From NCBI GenBank assembly GCA_001704765.1, contig MBFK01000104.1, forward strand, positions 1 through 64,000: a DNA stretch of 64,000 nt, given 5' to 3'. The translations under genes were made by a program, and so were the position numbers. Positions 10,600-19,664 of this stretch are shown here, piece after piece. Source of the stretch: Sinorhizobium shofinae (GTDB taxonomy: Bacteria > Pseudomonadota > Alphaproteobacteria > Rhizobiales > Rhizobiaceae). The stretch's first letter is position 1; every line of letters begins with the position of its first letter. The notes beneath the pieces were generated by a model that made no database searches, had not been told where the DNA came from, and was given only the letters and a program-made list of their open reading frames with translations.

Positions 10600-12117
10600 C
10601 TAGAGGACCTCTGCCAGGAAGCGCTTCAACCGCTCGCCTCCGGGGCGATCGAAGATCTGTTCCGGCGGGCCGGCCTCGATCACTTTCCCCTCGTCCATGA
10701 AGACGACCTGGTCGGCCACGCGGCGGGCAAAACCCATTTCGTGGGTGACGACGATCATCGTCATGCCCCTGCGGCCAAGATCGGCCATCAGGCTCAGGAC
10801 GCCCTTCACCAGTTCGGGATCAAGCGCGCTCGTCACCTCGTCGAAGAGAATGACCTCCGGCTCCATGGCCAGCGCTCGCGCGATGGCGACGCGCTGCTGC
10901 TGTCCGCCCGAAAGGCTCCCCGGCCGGTGATGCTTGCGGCTGGCGAGGCCGACATCGTCGAGGCGCGCCATGGCGATGCGCCAAGCCTCCTCCTTCGGCA
11001 TGCCTTTGATCTTCACCAGCGACAACATGACGTTCTCGAGTGCCGTGTGATCGGGGAAGAGGTTGAAATGCTGGAAGACCATGCCCACCCGGCGGCGCAA
11101 CTTTTCCGGCTTCATGGCGAGAGTGCTCTCGCCATCGAGACGAATGTCGCCACCTTTAGGCTCGACGAGGCGGTTCAGGCAGCGAAGCAAGGTCGACTTG
11201 CCGGAACCCGATGGCCCTATGACGCAGGTGACCGTTCCAGGCTTGACCGTCAGATCGACGCCCTTCAGCACGTCGAGGTCGCCATAGGCCATGCTGAGTT
11301 TGCTCACCTCCAAGCTGCCTCCCTTGAAGGCCGGCAAGGTTTCGTCCTTGGCTTTGCCCTCCAACTCCAGCTCGCCGACCTCGTCGAGGCCACTGGTGAC
11401 CCCGCCCGAATGCTGCTTGCCGAGGCGCAGGCGGTTGTCGATCGCGTTGACGAAATGGGTGAGCGGCACGGTAATCACCAGATAGAAGACACCGGCGAGC
11501 AGAAGCGGAGAGAGGTTCCCCGTGACAACGGCCTGATCCTGGCCGACACGGAAAATCTCCCGCTCTGAAGCAAGCAGGCCGAGGAAATAGACCAGGCTCG
11601 AATCCTTGACGTTGCCGATGAACTGGTTGACCAGCGCCGGAAGCACTCGCCGCACGCCCTGGGGCACGACGATCAGGCGCATGCCCTGGCCATAGCTCAT
11701 GCTGAGCGCCCGACAGGCCTCCATTTGCCCGCGATCGACGCTCTGGATGCCCGAGCGGAAGATCTCGCCGATATAGGCGCCGGCAATGAGGCTCAGCGCC
11801 AGGATGCCGAGCGGATAGGGAGAAGGTCCGAAGATATCGCGGCCGATCCGCGCAAAACCCTGGCCGATCAGCAGGATCGTGACGATCGCAGGCAAGCCGC
11901 GAAAGATGTCCGTGTAGAGCCTTGCGGGGATGCGAAGCCAGGGCGAGCGCGAGATCCCCATGATCGCCAGCACCATGCCGATGACGACGCCAAGCACCGT
12001 CGAGGCCGCCGCGAGGATGAGGGTGTTCTTCAGGCCGACGGCGATCATCGTCGGCAGCACTTCCGCCATCGCTTCCCAATCGAGGAAACTGCGGCGGAGA
12101 TTTTCAAGCCAATTCAT
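10600..12117 (-). CDS. Fused amino-acid ABC transporter permease and ATPase
   Basis: A 505-residue natural fusion. Residues 1 to about 225 form a HisM/GlnP-type permease with several membrane segments and an EAA loop (EACRALSMSYGQGMRLIVVPQG). After a charged linker (about 225-265) comes a GlnQ-type ATPase with Walker [10 protein letters not shown], signature LSGGQQQR and Walker B VILFDEVTSALD. The start at 12117 (MNWLENLRRSFLDWE) was preferred over upstream in-frame codons because it begins the first amphipathic/hydrophobic segment and follows a short gap after the binding-protein gene. Only one permease gene is present, so the channel would be a homodimer. Confidence 0.9.
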   Translation of the reverse strand: MNWLENLRRSFLDWEAMAEVLPTMIAVGLKNTLILAAASTVLGVVIGMVLAIMGISRSPWLRIPARLYTDIFRGLPAIVTILLIGQGFARIGRDIFGPSPYPLGILALSLIAGAYIGEIFRSGIQSVDRGQMEACRALSMSYGQGMRLIVVPQGVRRVLPALVNQFIGNVKDSSLVYFLGLLASEREIFRVGQDQAVVTGNLSPLLLAGVFYLVITVPLTHFVNAIDNRLRLGKQHSGGVTSGLDEVGELELEGKAKDETLPAFKGGSLEVSKLSMAYGDLDVLKGVDLTVKPGTVTCVIGPSGSGKSTLLRCLNRLVEPKGGDIRLDGESTLAMKPEKLRRRVGMVFQHFNLFPDHTALENVMLSLVKIKGMPKEEAWRIAMARLDDVGLASRKHHRPGSLSGGQQQRVAIARALAMEPEVILFDEVTSALDPELVKGVLSLMADLGRRGMTMIVVTHEMGFARRVADQVVFMDEGKVIEAGPPEQIFDRPGGERLKRFLAEVL

Positions 12118-12166
12118 CGGAATGTCCTTGCCCTTCGATCCGAGCGGCACGGCCGCCGCCAGCGCG

Positions 12167-12193
12167 GCCCGGTCGCCGAGTGGGCGACCGGGC
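12167..12193 (-). other. Stem-loop between binding-protein and permease genes
   Basis: A perfect 11-bp stem (GCCCGGTCGCC / GGCGACCGGGC) with a five-base loop sits between the end of the binding-protein gene and the fused permease/ATPase. No T-run follows. It probably protects or separates the abundant binding-protein message. Confidence 0.6.
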
Positions 12194-12201
12194 GCGGCTC
12201 A

Positions 12202-13038
12202 CTAGTTCTTGGGCAGGTATTCATCCGGCATGGGGGAACCCGGGAACCACTTCTGGTAAAGCGTCTTCCAGGTTCCGTCCTGCATGGCGGCATGCAGTCC
12301 CTCGTTGAGCGCCTGGCGCAGATTGTCATTGCCCTTGCGGATGACGAAGCCGGCAGGCGCATCGAAGCTTGGGATATTGACCGTCACCTTCAGGTTGTCG
12401 TAGCGGCTCGTGTAGTCCTTGGCGGCTTCGTAGTCGAGGAAGTGGGCGTCGACCGTCCCGTTGTTGAGGGCGACGACCGCCGAATTGTTATCGGGGAACT
12501 TGACCAGATCCGTGCCGGTGAAGTTCTTCTGCGCATAGATCTCCTGCAATGTTCCTTGCACGACGCCAAGGCGCTTGCCTTTGAGGCCATCGGGCTTGCT
12601 GATCGCCTCATCGGCCGTGAGGATGGAAAGGTAACCGGCGAGGTAGCCGTCGGAGAAATCAACCGTCTTCTTGCGTTGCTCGGTCGTACCGATGGCGGCG
12701 ACCGCCACATCGAAGCGTCCATTGGCGACGGACGGCATCAGGGCCGAGAATTCCTGGCCCGTGAAGACGACCTGGTCCCTCTTGAAGCCGATACGCTCGG
12801 CCACGTTGAGGAAGAGCTCGATATCGAAGCCGGTGAACTGGCCTTCGGTGGTGGCGAAGGTGTAGGGCTTGGCATCCCCCATGGTTCCGACGCTGATCAC
12901 GTTGGGGTCGATGAGGCCCAACTTGTTTTCCTCGGCTGCGGCGCTCGAAACGGTGGCGCCAAGGACAGAAAGCGCAAGCGCGACGACAGAGGCGCGCGTT
13001 CGAGTGAGCAACGATGCTCCGGTCTTCATCATGTTCAT
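12202..13038 (-). CDS. Polar amino-acid-type ABC transporter substrate-binding protein
   Basis: A 278-residue periplasmic SBP_bac_3 protein. A signal peptide ([20 protein letters not shown], cleaved near VSSAAAEE) precedes the mature domain. Family landmarks are [45 protein letters not shown] and [12 protein letters not shown]. The start at 13038 has GGAG upstream. An in-frame extension to 13248 would run through the operator region and is rejected. Together with the fused permease/ATPase it forms a complete importer. The paired palindromes 140-175 bp upstream point to control by the divergent LacI gene. Confidence 0.9.
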   Translation of the reverse strand: MNMMKTGASLLTRTRASVVALALSVLGATVSSAAAEENKLGLIDPNVISVGTMGDAKPYTFATTEGQFTGFDIELFLNVAERIGFKRDQVVFTGQEFSALMPSVANGRFDVAVAAIGTTEQRKKTVDFSDGYLAGYLSILTADEAISKPDGLKGKRLGVVQGTLQEIYAQKNFTGTDLVKFPDNNSAVVALNNGTVDAHFLDYEAAKDYTSRYDNLKVTVNIPSFDAPAGFVIRKGNDNLRQALNEGLHAAMQDGTWKTLYQKWFPGSPMPDEYLPKN

Positions 13039-13177
13039 CAAGAGGTTCTCCGCTCTGGTTGTTCCGTTACTGCTGCGCCGACGGCGCCTTTCGCGCAAAG
13101 CAGTGCCGGTCGGACGAACGGTCGAAACCATCCGTCCGGCGACAATGCTTTTCGCACGCCGGTGAAGTTCATCCTGT

Positions 13178-13211
13178 GAGACCGGTCTCTTTTTCATATG
13201 AGACCGGTCTC
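13178..13211. promoter_or_regulatory. Two tandem palindromic LacI-type operators
   Basis: The perfect 12-bp palindrome GAGACCGGTCTC occurs at 13178-13189 and 13200-13211, centres 22 bp apart. The flanks are also repeated (T before, CTTTT after). The pair lies between the divergent amino-acid ABC and LacI genes. The central CG and rotational symmetry are typical of LacI-family operators, and the spacing puts both dimers on the same face of the helix. Confidence 0.8.
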
Positions 13212-13276
13212 TTTTGGATTTGATGATTGTTAGCTGCGCATTGACCACTCGTCAACGTGTCTTGTAAAGCTAACGC

Positions 13277-14353
13277 ATGGACGAGCATTTCCCGCGAAAA
13301 CCCTCTGTCACGGTGGCCGATGTCGCGCGCGCCGCGAAGGTGTCGAAAGCCACTGCGGCGCGCGTTCTCGGAGGCTATGGAACGGTCAGCGATAGCGTCA
13401 GGGAAACCGTCCTTCAGGCGGCGCGGGCGCTCGACTACAGGCCGAATGAGCTGGCGCGCAGCATGACGACCGGCCGCTCGGGTACGATCGGCGTCGTTGT
13501 CGGCGATATCGAGAACCCGTTCTTCAGCGCCGCCGTGCGCGGCATCGCCGACATCGCCAGAAGTGCCGGTTTCAACGTCATCCTCGCGAACTCCGGCGAG
13601 GACATCGAGGCCGAAAAAGCCGCGGTCAAAACCTTGCTGGCCAAGCGCGTTGACGGCCTGATCGTCACGCCCTCGCGAGCCCGCGAGACTTCGCATCTCG
13701 AAGACGTGGTTCGGTCCGGAAGACCGCTGGCGCTTCTGGACCGGGCCATACCCGGCCTGGCAGTCGACACGGTGACGGTCGATGACCGCGAGGCGGCAGA
13801 GGCAGCGACGGAACTGCTGGTCGGCCGTGGTCACCGCAGGATCGCCTATATCACCGCCTGCGATACGCCAGAGCACAGATTCAGAAACATCGACGACATT
13901 CACACCGCCTCCGTTCGCTTGCGCATCGAGGGATTCCTCGCAGCCTGCGAACGGGCGCGGATCCTCGATCCCGCCGGTTTGATCCGGCTCGGCGCCAACG
14001 GTCGCGCCGAAACCCGCAAACTCGCTCTCGAGCTTCTGGGCTCGCGCGATCGGCCGACCGCCATACTGGCGTCGGACAGCCTCATTGCTCTGGAAGTGTT
14101 CAAGGTGATCCGCGAACTTGCCCTTGGCATCCCCGAGGACGTGTCGCTGATCACCTTCCACGATGCGGATTGGACGAGCGTCACGACCCCTCCCATCACC
14201 GTCGTCGACCAGCCCGTCTACCGGCTCGGCGAGGCGGTGGCGAAGCTTCTGGTGGCGCGCATGAAGGGCGCGGCCGAGGAACCTCGACACGTCGTCCTTC
14301 CTACAACGCTGATTTCGCGCGCCTCCGTTTCGGAGGCGGCAAGCGACACCTGA
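13277..14353 (+). CDS. LacI family transcriptional regulator
   Basis: A 358-residue repressor. The N-terminal DNA-binding headpiece (VTVADVARAAKVSKATAARV, with the hinge helix YRPNELARSMTTG) is followed by a Peripla_BP effector domain beginning GTIGVVVGDIENPFFSAAVRG. The length is normal. It is divergent from the binding-protein gene, with the paired palindromes starting 65 bp upstream of its own start, so it most likely represses both directions. LacI control of an amino-acid-type transporter with a flavin amine oxidase is unusual and suggests an amine-bearing sugar derivative as inducer, which is inference. Confidence 0.9.
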   Translation: MDEHFPRKPSVTVADVARAAKVSKATAARVLGGYGTVSDSVRETVLQAARALDYRPNELARSMTTGRSGTIGVVVGDIENPFFSAAVRGIADIARSAGFNVILANSGEDIEAEKAAVKTLLAKRVDGLIVTPSRARETSHLEDVVRSGRPLALLDRAIPGLAVDTVTVDDREAAEAATELLVGRGHRRIAYITACDTPEHRFRNIDDIHTASVRLRIEGFLAACERARILDPAGLIRLGANGRAETRKLALELLGSRDRPTAILASDSLIALEVFKVIRELALGIPEDVSLITFHDADWTSVTTPPITVVDQPVYRLGEAVAKLLVARMKGAAEEPRHVVLPTTLISRASVSEAASDT

Positions 14354-14410
14354 AATTCCGAGGTTTGTCGCAGCAGGACAGGAGATCGGCCAGTGCCTTT
14401 GCCCTGAGCG

Positions 14411-15148
14411 CTAGAGGAAGCTCGCGTCGAACAGCTCGCGCGCATAGCTGTCATGGGCGACGCCTGAACAAAGGTCATCCTTGGTCAACTCGTCGACGAA
14501 TGTCCCGTCCTTCATCACCAGGACCCGATCGCACATATGCGCGACGACGGCGAGATCATGGCTTACCAGCACGAATGTCAGGGTCCGCTCCTCGCGTTGG
14601 TCCGCCAACAGATTGAGGACCTCGGCCTGGATCGAAACGTCGAGCGCGGAGGTCGGTTCGTCGAGCAGCAGGATCGGAGGAGAGAGGATCAGCGCACGGG
14701 CGATCGCCACGCGCTGCCGCTGACCGCCCGAGAGCTCGTGCGGGAAACGATTGGCGAAGTCGGCCGGCAGGCCCACCTGTCGCAAGGCCTGCAGCACCCT
14801 CTTTTGATCGTCGCGATATCCCATTGCCCTCAAGGGCTCGGCGAGCGCCGTGCCGATCCGGTGGCGCGGATGGAGCGAACCATACGGGTCCTGAAACACC
14901 ATCTGCGCCAGCTTGAGCTCTTCGCGCCCGCGGGCCGTTCCGACTTCGCGCCCGTCGAACCAGATGCGCCCTGTCCAGCCGCGTTCGAGGCCGGCCAACG
15001 AACGCAGGAGCGTTGACTTGCCGCAGCCGGACTCCCCGACGATGCCCAGAGTCTCGCCCCGCGACACCGAAAGGCTGACCTCGCGCACGACGTGATGGCG
15101 GCTTTGGCCGTGGCCGAAGGCAACATCGAGCTTCTCGACCCGGATCAC
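14411..15148 (-). CDS. Peptide-type ABC transporter ATP-binding protein (DppF/OppF)
   Basis: A 245-residue ATPase with Walker [11 protein letters not shown]-loop in [17 protein letters not shown], signature ELSGGQRQR and Walker [13 protein letters not shown]. It is slightly short for DppF because it lacks the C-terminal oligopeptide-transport extension with its cysteine motif. It overlaps the preceding ATPase gene by ATGA. It is the last gene of a five-gene operon. Confidence 0.9.
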   Translation of the reverse strand: MIRVEKLDVAFGHGQSRHHVVREVSLSVSRGETLGIVGESGCGKSTLLRSLAGLERGWTGRIWFDGREVGTARGREELKLAQMVFQDPYGSLHPRHRIGTALAEPLRAMGYRDDQKRVLQALRQVGLPADFANRFPHELSGGQRQRVAIARALILSPPILLLDEPTSALDVSIQAEVLNLLADQREERTLTFVLVSHDLAVVAHMCDRVLVMKDGTFVDELTKDDLCSGVAHDSYARELFDASFL

Positions 15149-15999
15149 GCCACCCTCTCCCCAAAGTTGTCGAGCGCCTGGCGGTCCATGACGGCAAGCC
15201 GCCGCACCGGATGGCGCGCGTCCGGCATGGCCGCGATGAGGGCCCGTGTGTAGGAATGCTGTGCCTTGTCCAGGCTGCTGGTCAGTTCCTCGACGATGCG
15301 GCCGCGATACATGACGATGATCCTGTCGCAGAAGCTCGCGACCATCCGGATGTCGTGGCTGATGAGGATGAGGCCGGAATTGTTCTCGCGCACCAGCTCG
15401 TCGAGCAGAAGCAGAACGTCCTTGCGCACGCTGACGTCCAACGCCGAGGTCGGTTCGTCGGCAATAACGAGTTTCGGCCGCGCAATCAGCATCATCGCGA
15501 TCATGACGCGTTGGCCCATGCCGCCGGAGATCTGGTGCGGATATTGCCCCATCACCCGGTCTGGATCGCTGATCCGCACCCGAACCAGCATGTCGCGCGC
15601 GGCCTTGAGCGCCTCCTTGCTCTTGAGACCGAGATGCAGCCGGGCCGATTCGGCGATCTGCTTGCCGATCGGCAGGACAGGGTTCAGCGAATAGCGCGGA
15701 TCCTGCATGATCAGCGCCATTTCCTTCCCGCGCAACCGGTTCATCTGCCGCTCCGTCTTGCCGAGGATCTCCTCGCCGCAGAAGGCCATCTTCTTCGCGG
15801 TCACCCCGGCCTTGGGCGGCAGGAGCCGCATGATCGCCCGGCCGGTCGTCGACTTGCCGGAGCCGGATTCGCCGACGATGCCGACGCGCTCGCGGCCGAT
15901 GTCGAAACTGACATCGGAGATTGCGGCAATCGCGTTTCGACCGAAACGAACGTTCAGGTCGCGGATGGAGAGGATTGGCGAAGCGTCACGATCGTGCAT
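15145..15999 (-). CDS. Peptide-type ABC transporter ATP-binding protein (DppD/OppD)
   Basis: A 284-residue ATPase: Walker A GESGSGKST, Q-loop IMQDPRYSLNPVLPIG, a variant signature ISGGMGQR and Walker [13 protein letters not shown]. The start at 15999 (MHDRDASPILSI) lies 14 bases inside the upstream permease gene, an overlap consistent with translational coupling. It pairs with the neighbouring DppF-like ATPase as a heterodimer, and like it lacks the usual C-terminal extension. Confidence 0.9.
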   Translation of the reverse strand: MHDRDASPILSIRDLNVRFGRNAIAAISDVSFDIGRERVGIVGESGSGKSTTGRAIMRLLPPKAGVTAKKMAFCGEEILGKTERQMNRLRGKEMALIMQDPRYSLNPVLPIGKQIAESARLHLGLKSKEALKAARDMLVRVRISDPDRVMGQYPHQISGGMGQRVMIAMMLIARPKLVIADEPTSALDVSVRKDVLLLLDELVRENNSGLILISHDIRMVASFCDRIIVMYRGRIVEELTSSLDKAQHSYTRALIAAMPDARHPVRRLAVMDRQALDNFGERVA

Positions 16000-16891
16000 G
16001 GCGTGGGTCCATGATGTCGCGGAGCGTGTCTCCAACGATGTTAAAGGCGAGGCTCGTCAGCAGGATGGCGATGCCGGGCATCACCGCCACCCACCAATAG
16101 TCGAGCATGAACTTGCGGCCGCTCGAGATCATCGCACCCCATTCCGGCGCCGGCGGCTGGGCGCCGAGGCCGAGAAAGCCGAGCGAGGCCGCCGTCAGGA
16201 TGATGCCGGCCATGTTGAGCGTGAGGCGCACGATAACGGAGGGGACGCACATCGGAGCGATGTACAGGAAGAGGATCCTGAGCCGGCTCGCGCCATAGAG
16301 CCGGGCGGCCGCGACATAGTCCGCATTGCGGACCACCAGGGCCTCGGCGCGGGCGAGACGGGCGATCGGCGGCCAGGCGGTGAGCGAGATCGCGATGATC
16401 GCCGTCGAAAGGCTGGCACCGAGCGCCGCCGCAAAGGCAAGCGCCAGGATCAGTGACGGGAAGGAAAGCACGATATCGGTGGCGCGCATGAGGATCGCGT
16501 CGGTCCGTCCGCCGAAGAAGCCGGAGACGATGCCGATGACGAGCCCGATCGGGCCGACGATGATCGAGACAAAAAAGATCGTCTGGATGGTGATACGCGA
16601 GCCATAGAGGAGGCGGCTGAAGATGTCGCGGCCGAACTCGTCCGTCCCGGCGAGATGCGCGAGGCTCGGCGGCTGGAGCGCGCTCGAGAGCGATTGGGCG
16701 GTTGGATCGTAAGGAGCGATCAGCGGCGCGAAGGCGGCCACCACTAAAAGCAAGCCGATAATTGCGAAACCGGCAAGACCGAGCGGCTCCTCGGCGAGCT
16801 TGCCGAACGCGCGGCGGACGGCCGAACCCATGCGCACCATGAGACCCGGCGAATGCAGCATCTCGGAATCGGTCTGGATCGCGTCACTCAT
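15986..16891 (-). CDS. Peptide-type ABC transporter permease 2 (DppC)
   Basis: A 301-residue permease with an N-terminal OppC_N segment and the first membrane helix near residue 42 (GFAIIGLLLVVAAFAPL). The GTDEFGRDIFSRLLYGSR signature follows, then further helices with the EAA loop YVAAARLYGASRLRILFLYI. The start at 16891 forms an ATGA overlap with permease 1. A long open frame through both permease genes exists but spans two reading frames of real genes and is not one protein. Confidence 0.92.
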   Translation of the reverse strand: MSDAIQTDSEMLHSPGLMVRMGSAVRRAFGKLAEEPLGLAGFAIIGLLLVVAAFAPLIAPYDPTAQSLSSALQPPSLAHLAGTDEFGRDIFSRLLYGSRITIQTIFFVSIIVGPIGLVIGIVSGFFGGRTDAILMRATDIVLSFPSLILALAFAAALGASLSTAIIAISLTAWPPIARLARAEALVVRNADYVAAARLYGASRLRILFLYIAPMCVPSVIVRLTLNMAGIILTAASLGFLGLGAQPPAPEWGAMISSGRKFMLDYWWVAVMPGIAILLTSLAFNIVGDTLRDIMDPRHARS

Positions 16892-17916
16892 CGCGTCACC
16901 TCCCGGGTCCGCGGGTCGAGGACCGCGTAGGCGATGTCCGCAACGAAGTTGAGCAGCATGAAGACGAAACCGACGATGATGGTTGCCGCGAGCACGGCAT
17001 TCATGTCCCCGATCATCAAGGCATTCGTCATGTATTGGCCGATCCCCGGCCAGGAGAAGACGATCTCGGTCACCACCGCTCCCTCGAGCAGATTGCCATA
17101 GGAAATTGCAAGCACGGTGATGAGCTGGACGGCAATGTTCGGCAGCACATGATGAGCGACCGTGCGGGCCGGACCCGCTCCCTTGGCACGCGCCGCGATC
17201 ACGTAGTCCTGGCTGAGCTGCTCCAGCGTGAAGCTGCGGGTCATGCGGGTGATATAGGCCATGGCCATATACGCCAGGATGGCGGCCGGCAGGATGATGT
17301 GCGCAAGGGCGTTCCAGAAAATCTCGGTTTCGCCGACCAGAAGGCTGTCGACGAGAAGCATGCCCGTCACCGGCTCGACCATGCCTTCGTAGAAGACGTC
17401 GATCCGACCCGGCCCGCCGACCCAGTTGAGCGTCGCATAGAAGATCACCAGCCCGACAATGCCGAACCAGAAGACCGGGATCGAGTGACCGACGAGAGAA
17501 ACGACACGGGCGAACTTGTCGATGAAGCTGTCCCGGAACAGCGCGGCGGCGAGACCCAGGGGAACGCCGACGACGGCCGAGATGATGATTGCGAGCGTCG
17601 CCAGCTCGAAGGTTGCCGGAAAGGCCTGCAGCATGTCGCTGGCAACCGGATTTCCGGTAAGGATGGCCTGGCCGAAGTCTCCCCGGAGCAGGCCTTGCAG
17701 ATAGATGAAGAACTGCTGGTATAGCGGCAGGTCTAGGCCAAGCCGCGTTCGCATTGCCTCGTAGGCGGCGGGATCCGCCAGTTCGCCGACGATCGCGCCG
17801 ACCGGATCGGCCGGCAGGACGCGGCCGATGACGAAGGTGACGCAGAGCAGGATGAACAGGCTGACGAACAGATGCAGGACGCGCCGTGCCAGCTCGCTTG
17901 CGGTGAGTTCCTTCAT
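16888..17916 (-). CDS. Peptide-type ABC transporter permease 1 (DppB)
   Basis: A 342-residue permease. Its N-terminal helix (about residues 13-33) is followed by the DppB signature around LPADPVGAIVGE and LGLDLPLYQQF. The EAA loop reads YVIAARAKGAGPARTVAHHVLPN. It has a long periplasmic loop between helices 3 and 4 (around VGGPGRIDVFYEGMVEPVTG), as in many sugar- and opine-transporting members of this class. It follows the binding-protein gene by 18 bp. Confidence 0.92.
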   Translation of the reverse strand: MKELTASELARRVLHLFVSLFILLCVTFVIGRVLPADPVGAIVGELADPAAYEAMRTRLGLDLPLYQQFFIYLQGLLRGDFGQAILTGNPVASDMLQAFPATFELATLAIIISAVVGVPLGLAAALFRDSFIDKFARVVSLVGHSIPVFWFGIVGLVIFYATLNWVGGPGRIDVFYEGMVEPVTGMLLVDSLLVGETEIFWNALAHIILPAAILAYMAMAYITRMTRSFTLEQLSQDYVIAARAKGAGPARTVAHHVLPNIAVQLITVLAISYGNLLEGAVVTEIVFSWPGIGQYMTNALMIGDMNAVLAATIIVGFVFMLLNFVADIAYAVLDPRTREVTR

Positions 17917-17934
17917 GGCCGTGCCCCGACGCTC

Positions 17935-19527
17935 TTAGTCGGATGCCTTGGTGACGCCTTCGAGGCGCGTCAACTGGTTCGGATGCCCGACGTAGTCCTT
18001 CACGCGCGAATTGACGACGATCGGCTCGAAGCGCTCGAAAAGCGGAAGCACCGCCGGCTTCAGATCCACGAACTTTTTCTGCATCTCGACATAGAGTTCG
18101 CCACGCTTCTTCGCGTCCGGCTCGAGCGAGGCCTTGGCCGTCAGCGCCGTCAGCTCCGGAATATCCCAAGCCGAGCGCCAGGCGAAATTGCCGGCATTGT
18201 TCGCTTCCTTCGAATTGTCCGGATTGCTGGAGAACTGCTCCATGGAACCGAGCACATTGGGCATGTAGGCGCCGGTCTGCGGAATGAGCAGGTCGAAATT
18301 GCGCGCCCGGTGATCGGCGATGATGTCCGAGCCGTTGCCCTGCTGGATGTCGATCTTGATCCCGACCTGGCCGAGCGATCCCTGAATGGCGGTCGCAAGG
18401 TCGATACGCGGCGTTTGCGCGATCGTCTTCAACGACAGTGAAAAGCCGTCCGGATAGCCCGCTTGCGCAAGCAGCGCCTTGGCCTTCGCCGCATCGAAGT
18501 GCCAGTCCGGATTGGGGATGGCGTATTCGTAGTCTTCAGGCACCGGCACATTGCGGGCCCGGCCATAGGGACCCATGATGGTCTGCTCAATGCCCTTATA
18601 GTCAATGCTATAGGCGATCGCCTCGCGCACCTTGGGATCGGCGAGGTATTGGTTGCCGGCATTCATCGACAGAACGTAAAAGCCGCCGGTCGGCACCCGT
18701 TGGACCTCGAAGCCTTGCTTACCCTCGAAGGTCTTCAGGTCTGCCGCGCTGAGGGCGCTGGCGATATCGATATCGCCGCGCTCGAGCATGAGGCGCTCCA
18801 CCTGGCTTTCCGGCACGTGCCGCACGATGACGCGACGCATGTGCGGCGCACCGCCGACATAACCCTCGTTCGCCTCGAGGATGACCATTTCATTGGGCGT
18901 CCAGCGCTTTAGCGTGAAGGGGCCGGAGCCTGCCGAATTGGTACGCAGCCAGGCATTGCCGTAGTCGTTGTTATCGACATGGTTCTTGACCTCGACACTG
19001 TCGACGACGCTCGCCACCATCATCGCCAACCGATAGAGCAGCAGTTCCGCCGTGGTTTCGCCGGAAAGGTCGATGCGCACCGTCTTTGGGTCCACCGCTC
19101 TGACGAGCCTGTCCACATTGTCAGCCTTATAGCCGATGCGCTTGAAATTGGCGGCCGCCGCCTGGTCCATCTTGAGCAGCCGCCCGAGCGAATAGACGAC
19201 ATCATCAGCCGTAACCGGGTTGCCGGAGGCGAAGGTCGCTTCGCGCAGATGGAAGGTGATGCCCTTGTCGTCGATCTCCCATCTCTCGGCAAGCTGCGGC
19301 TGGATGTTGCGGGACCTGTCCGTCTTCACCAGCCGATCGTAAAGATTGGCCATGATCTCGATGGCCTTCGCCTCGGTCGCCTGCTGCGGATCGAGCGACA
19401 GAACCTGCGCAAGCGAGGTGCCGATGACCAATTGGTCGTCGGGAGTAGCAGCGTTTAGAGTTGGCGCAGCGATACTCAGGACGATTGCCGCGGCCCCTGC
19501 GATGAGCCCCTTCGAAAAATGCTTCAT
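17935..19527 (-). CDS. Peptide-type ABC transporter substrate-binding protein (SBP family 5)
   Basis: A 530-residue periplasmic binding protein with a signal peptide (MKHFSKGLIAGAAAIVLSIA, cleaved near LNAA). It shows the SBP_bac_5 pattern: LVIGTSLAQVLSLDPQ at the mature N-terminus, LAERWEIDDKGITFHLREATFASGNPVTADDVVYSL, and VREAIAYSIDYKGIEQ. The ribosome site GGAGGAG is close to the chosen ATG. Members of this family in rhizobia import peptides, opines and oligosaccharides. Its neighbour UxuA and the shared operator sequence suggest a uronate-containing ligand, which is inference. Confidence 0.9.
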   Translation of the reverse strand: MKHFSKGLIAGAAAIVLSIAAPTLNAATPDDQLVIGTSLAQVLSLDPQQATEAKAIEIMANLYDRLVKTDRSRNIQPQLAERWEIDDKGITFHLREATFASGNPVTADDVVYSLGRLLKMDQAAAANFKRIGYKADNVDRLVRAVDPKTVRIDLSGETTAELLLYRLAMMVASVVDSVEVKNHVDNNDYGNAWLRTNSAGSGPFTLKRWTPNEMVILEANEGYVGGAPHMRRVIVRHVPESQVERLMLERGDIDIASALSAADLKTFEGKQGFEVQRVPTGGFYVLSMNAGNQYLADPKVREAIAYSIDYKGIEQTIMGPYGRARNVPVPEDYEYAIPNPDWHFDAAKAKALLAQAGYPDGFSLSLKTIAQTPRIDLATAIQGSLGQVGIKIDIQQGNGSDIIADHRARNFDLLIPQTGAYMPNVLGSMEQFSSNPDNSKEANNAGNFAWRSAWDIPELTALTAKASLEPDAKKRGELYVEMQKKFVDLKPAVLPLFERFEPIVVNSRVKDYVGHPNQLTRLEGVTKASD

Positions 19528-19571
19528 TGAAACTCCTCCCTGACCTATTATAGAAGACGTATTATGTCGTC

Positions 19572-19590
19572 CATATGTCATATTATGAAT
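19572..19590 (-). promoter_or_regulatory. Candidate GntR operator, left copy
   Basis: Read on the minus strand, the 19-base sequence ATTCATAATATGACATATG matches the copy at 20385-20403 in 17 of 19 positions. It lies between the binding-protein gene and the divergent FadR-type regulator, where control of both is expected. Confidence 0.55.
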
Positions 19591-19664
19591 TAGCGGCATT
19601 CGGCGGCATTGGCAAGCGCTTTCCGGGCGAACCCTGAAAAGCAGAGCACATTCATGAGGGGACG

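Noticed and set aside
15986..18169. 727-codon open frame suggesting a fused permease
   Set aside because: The second half is permease 2, but the first half is the wrong frame of permease 1; the genes meet at an ATGA overlap.
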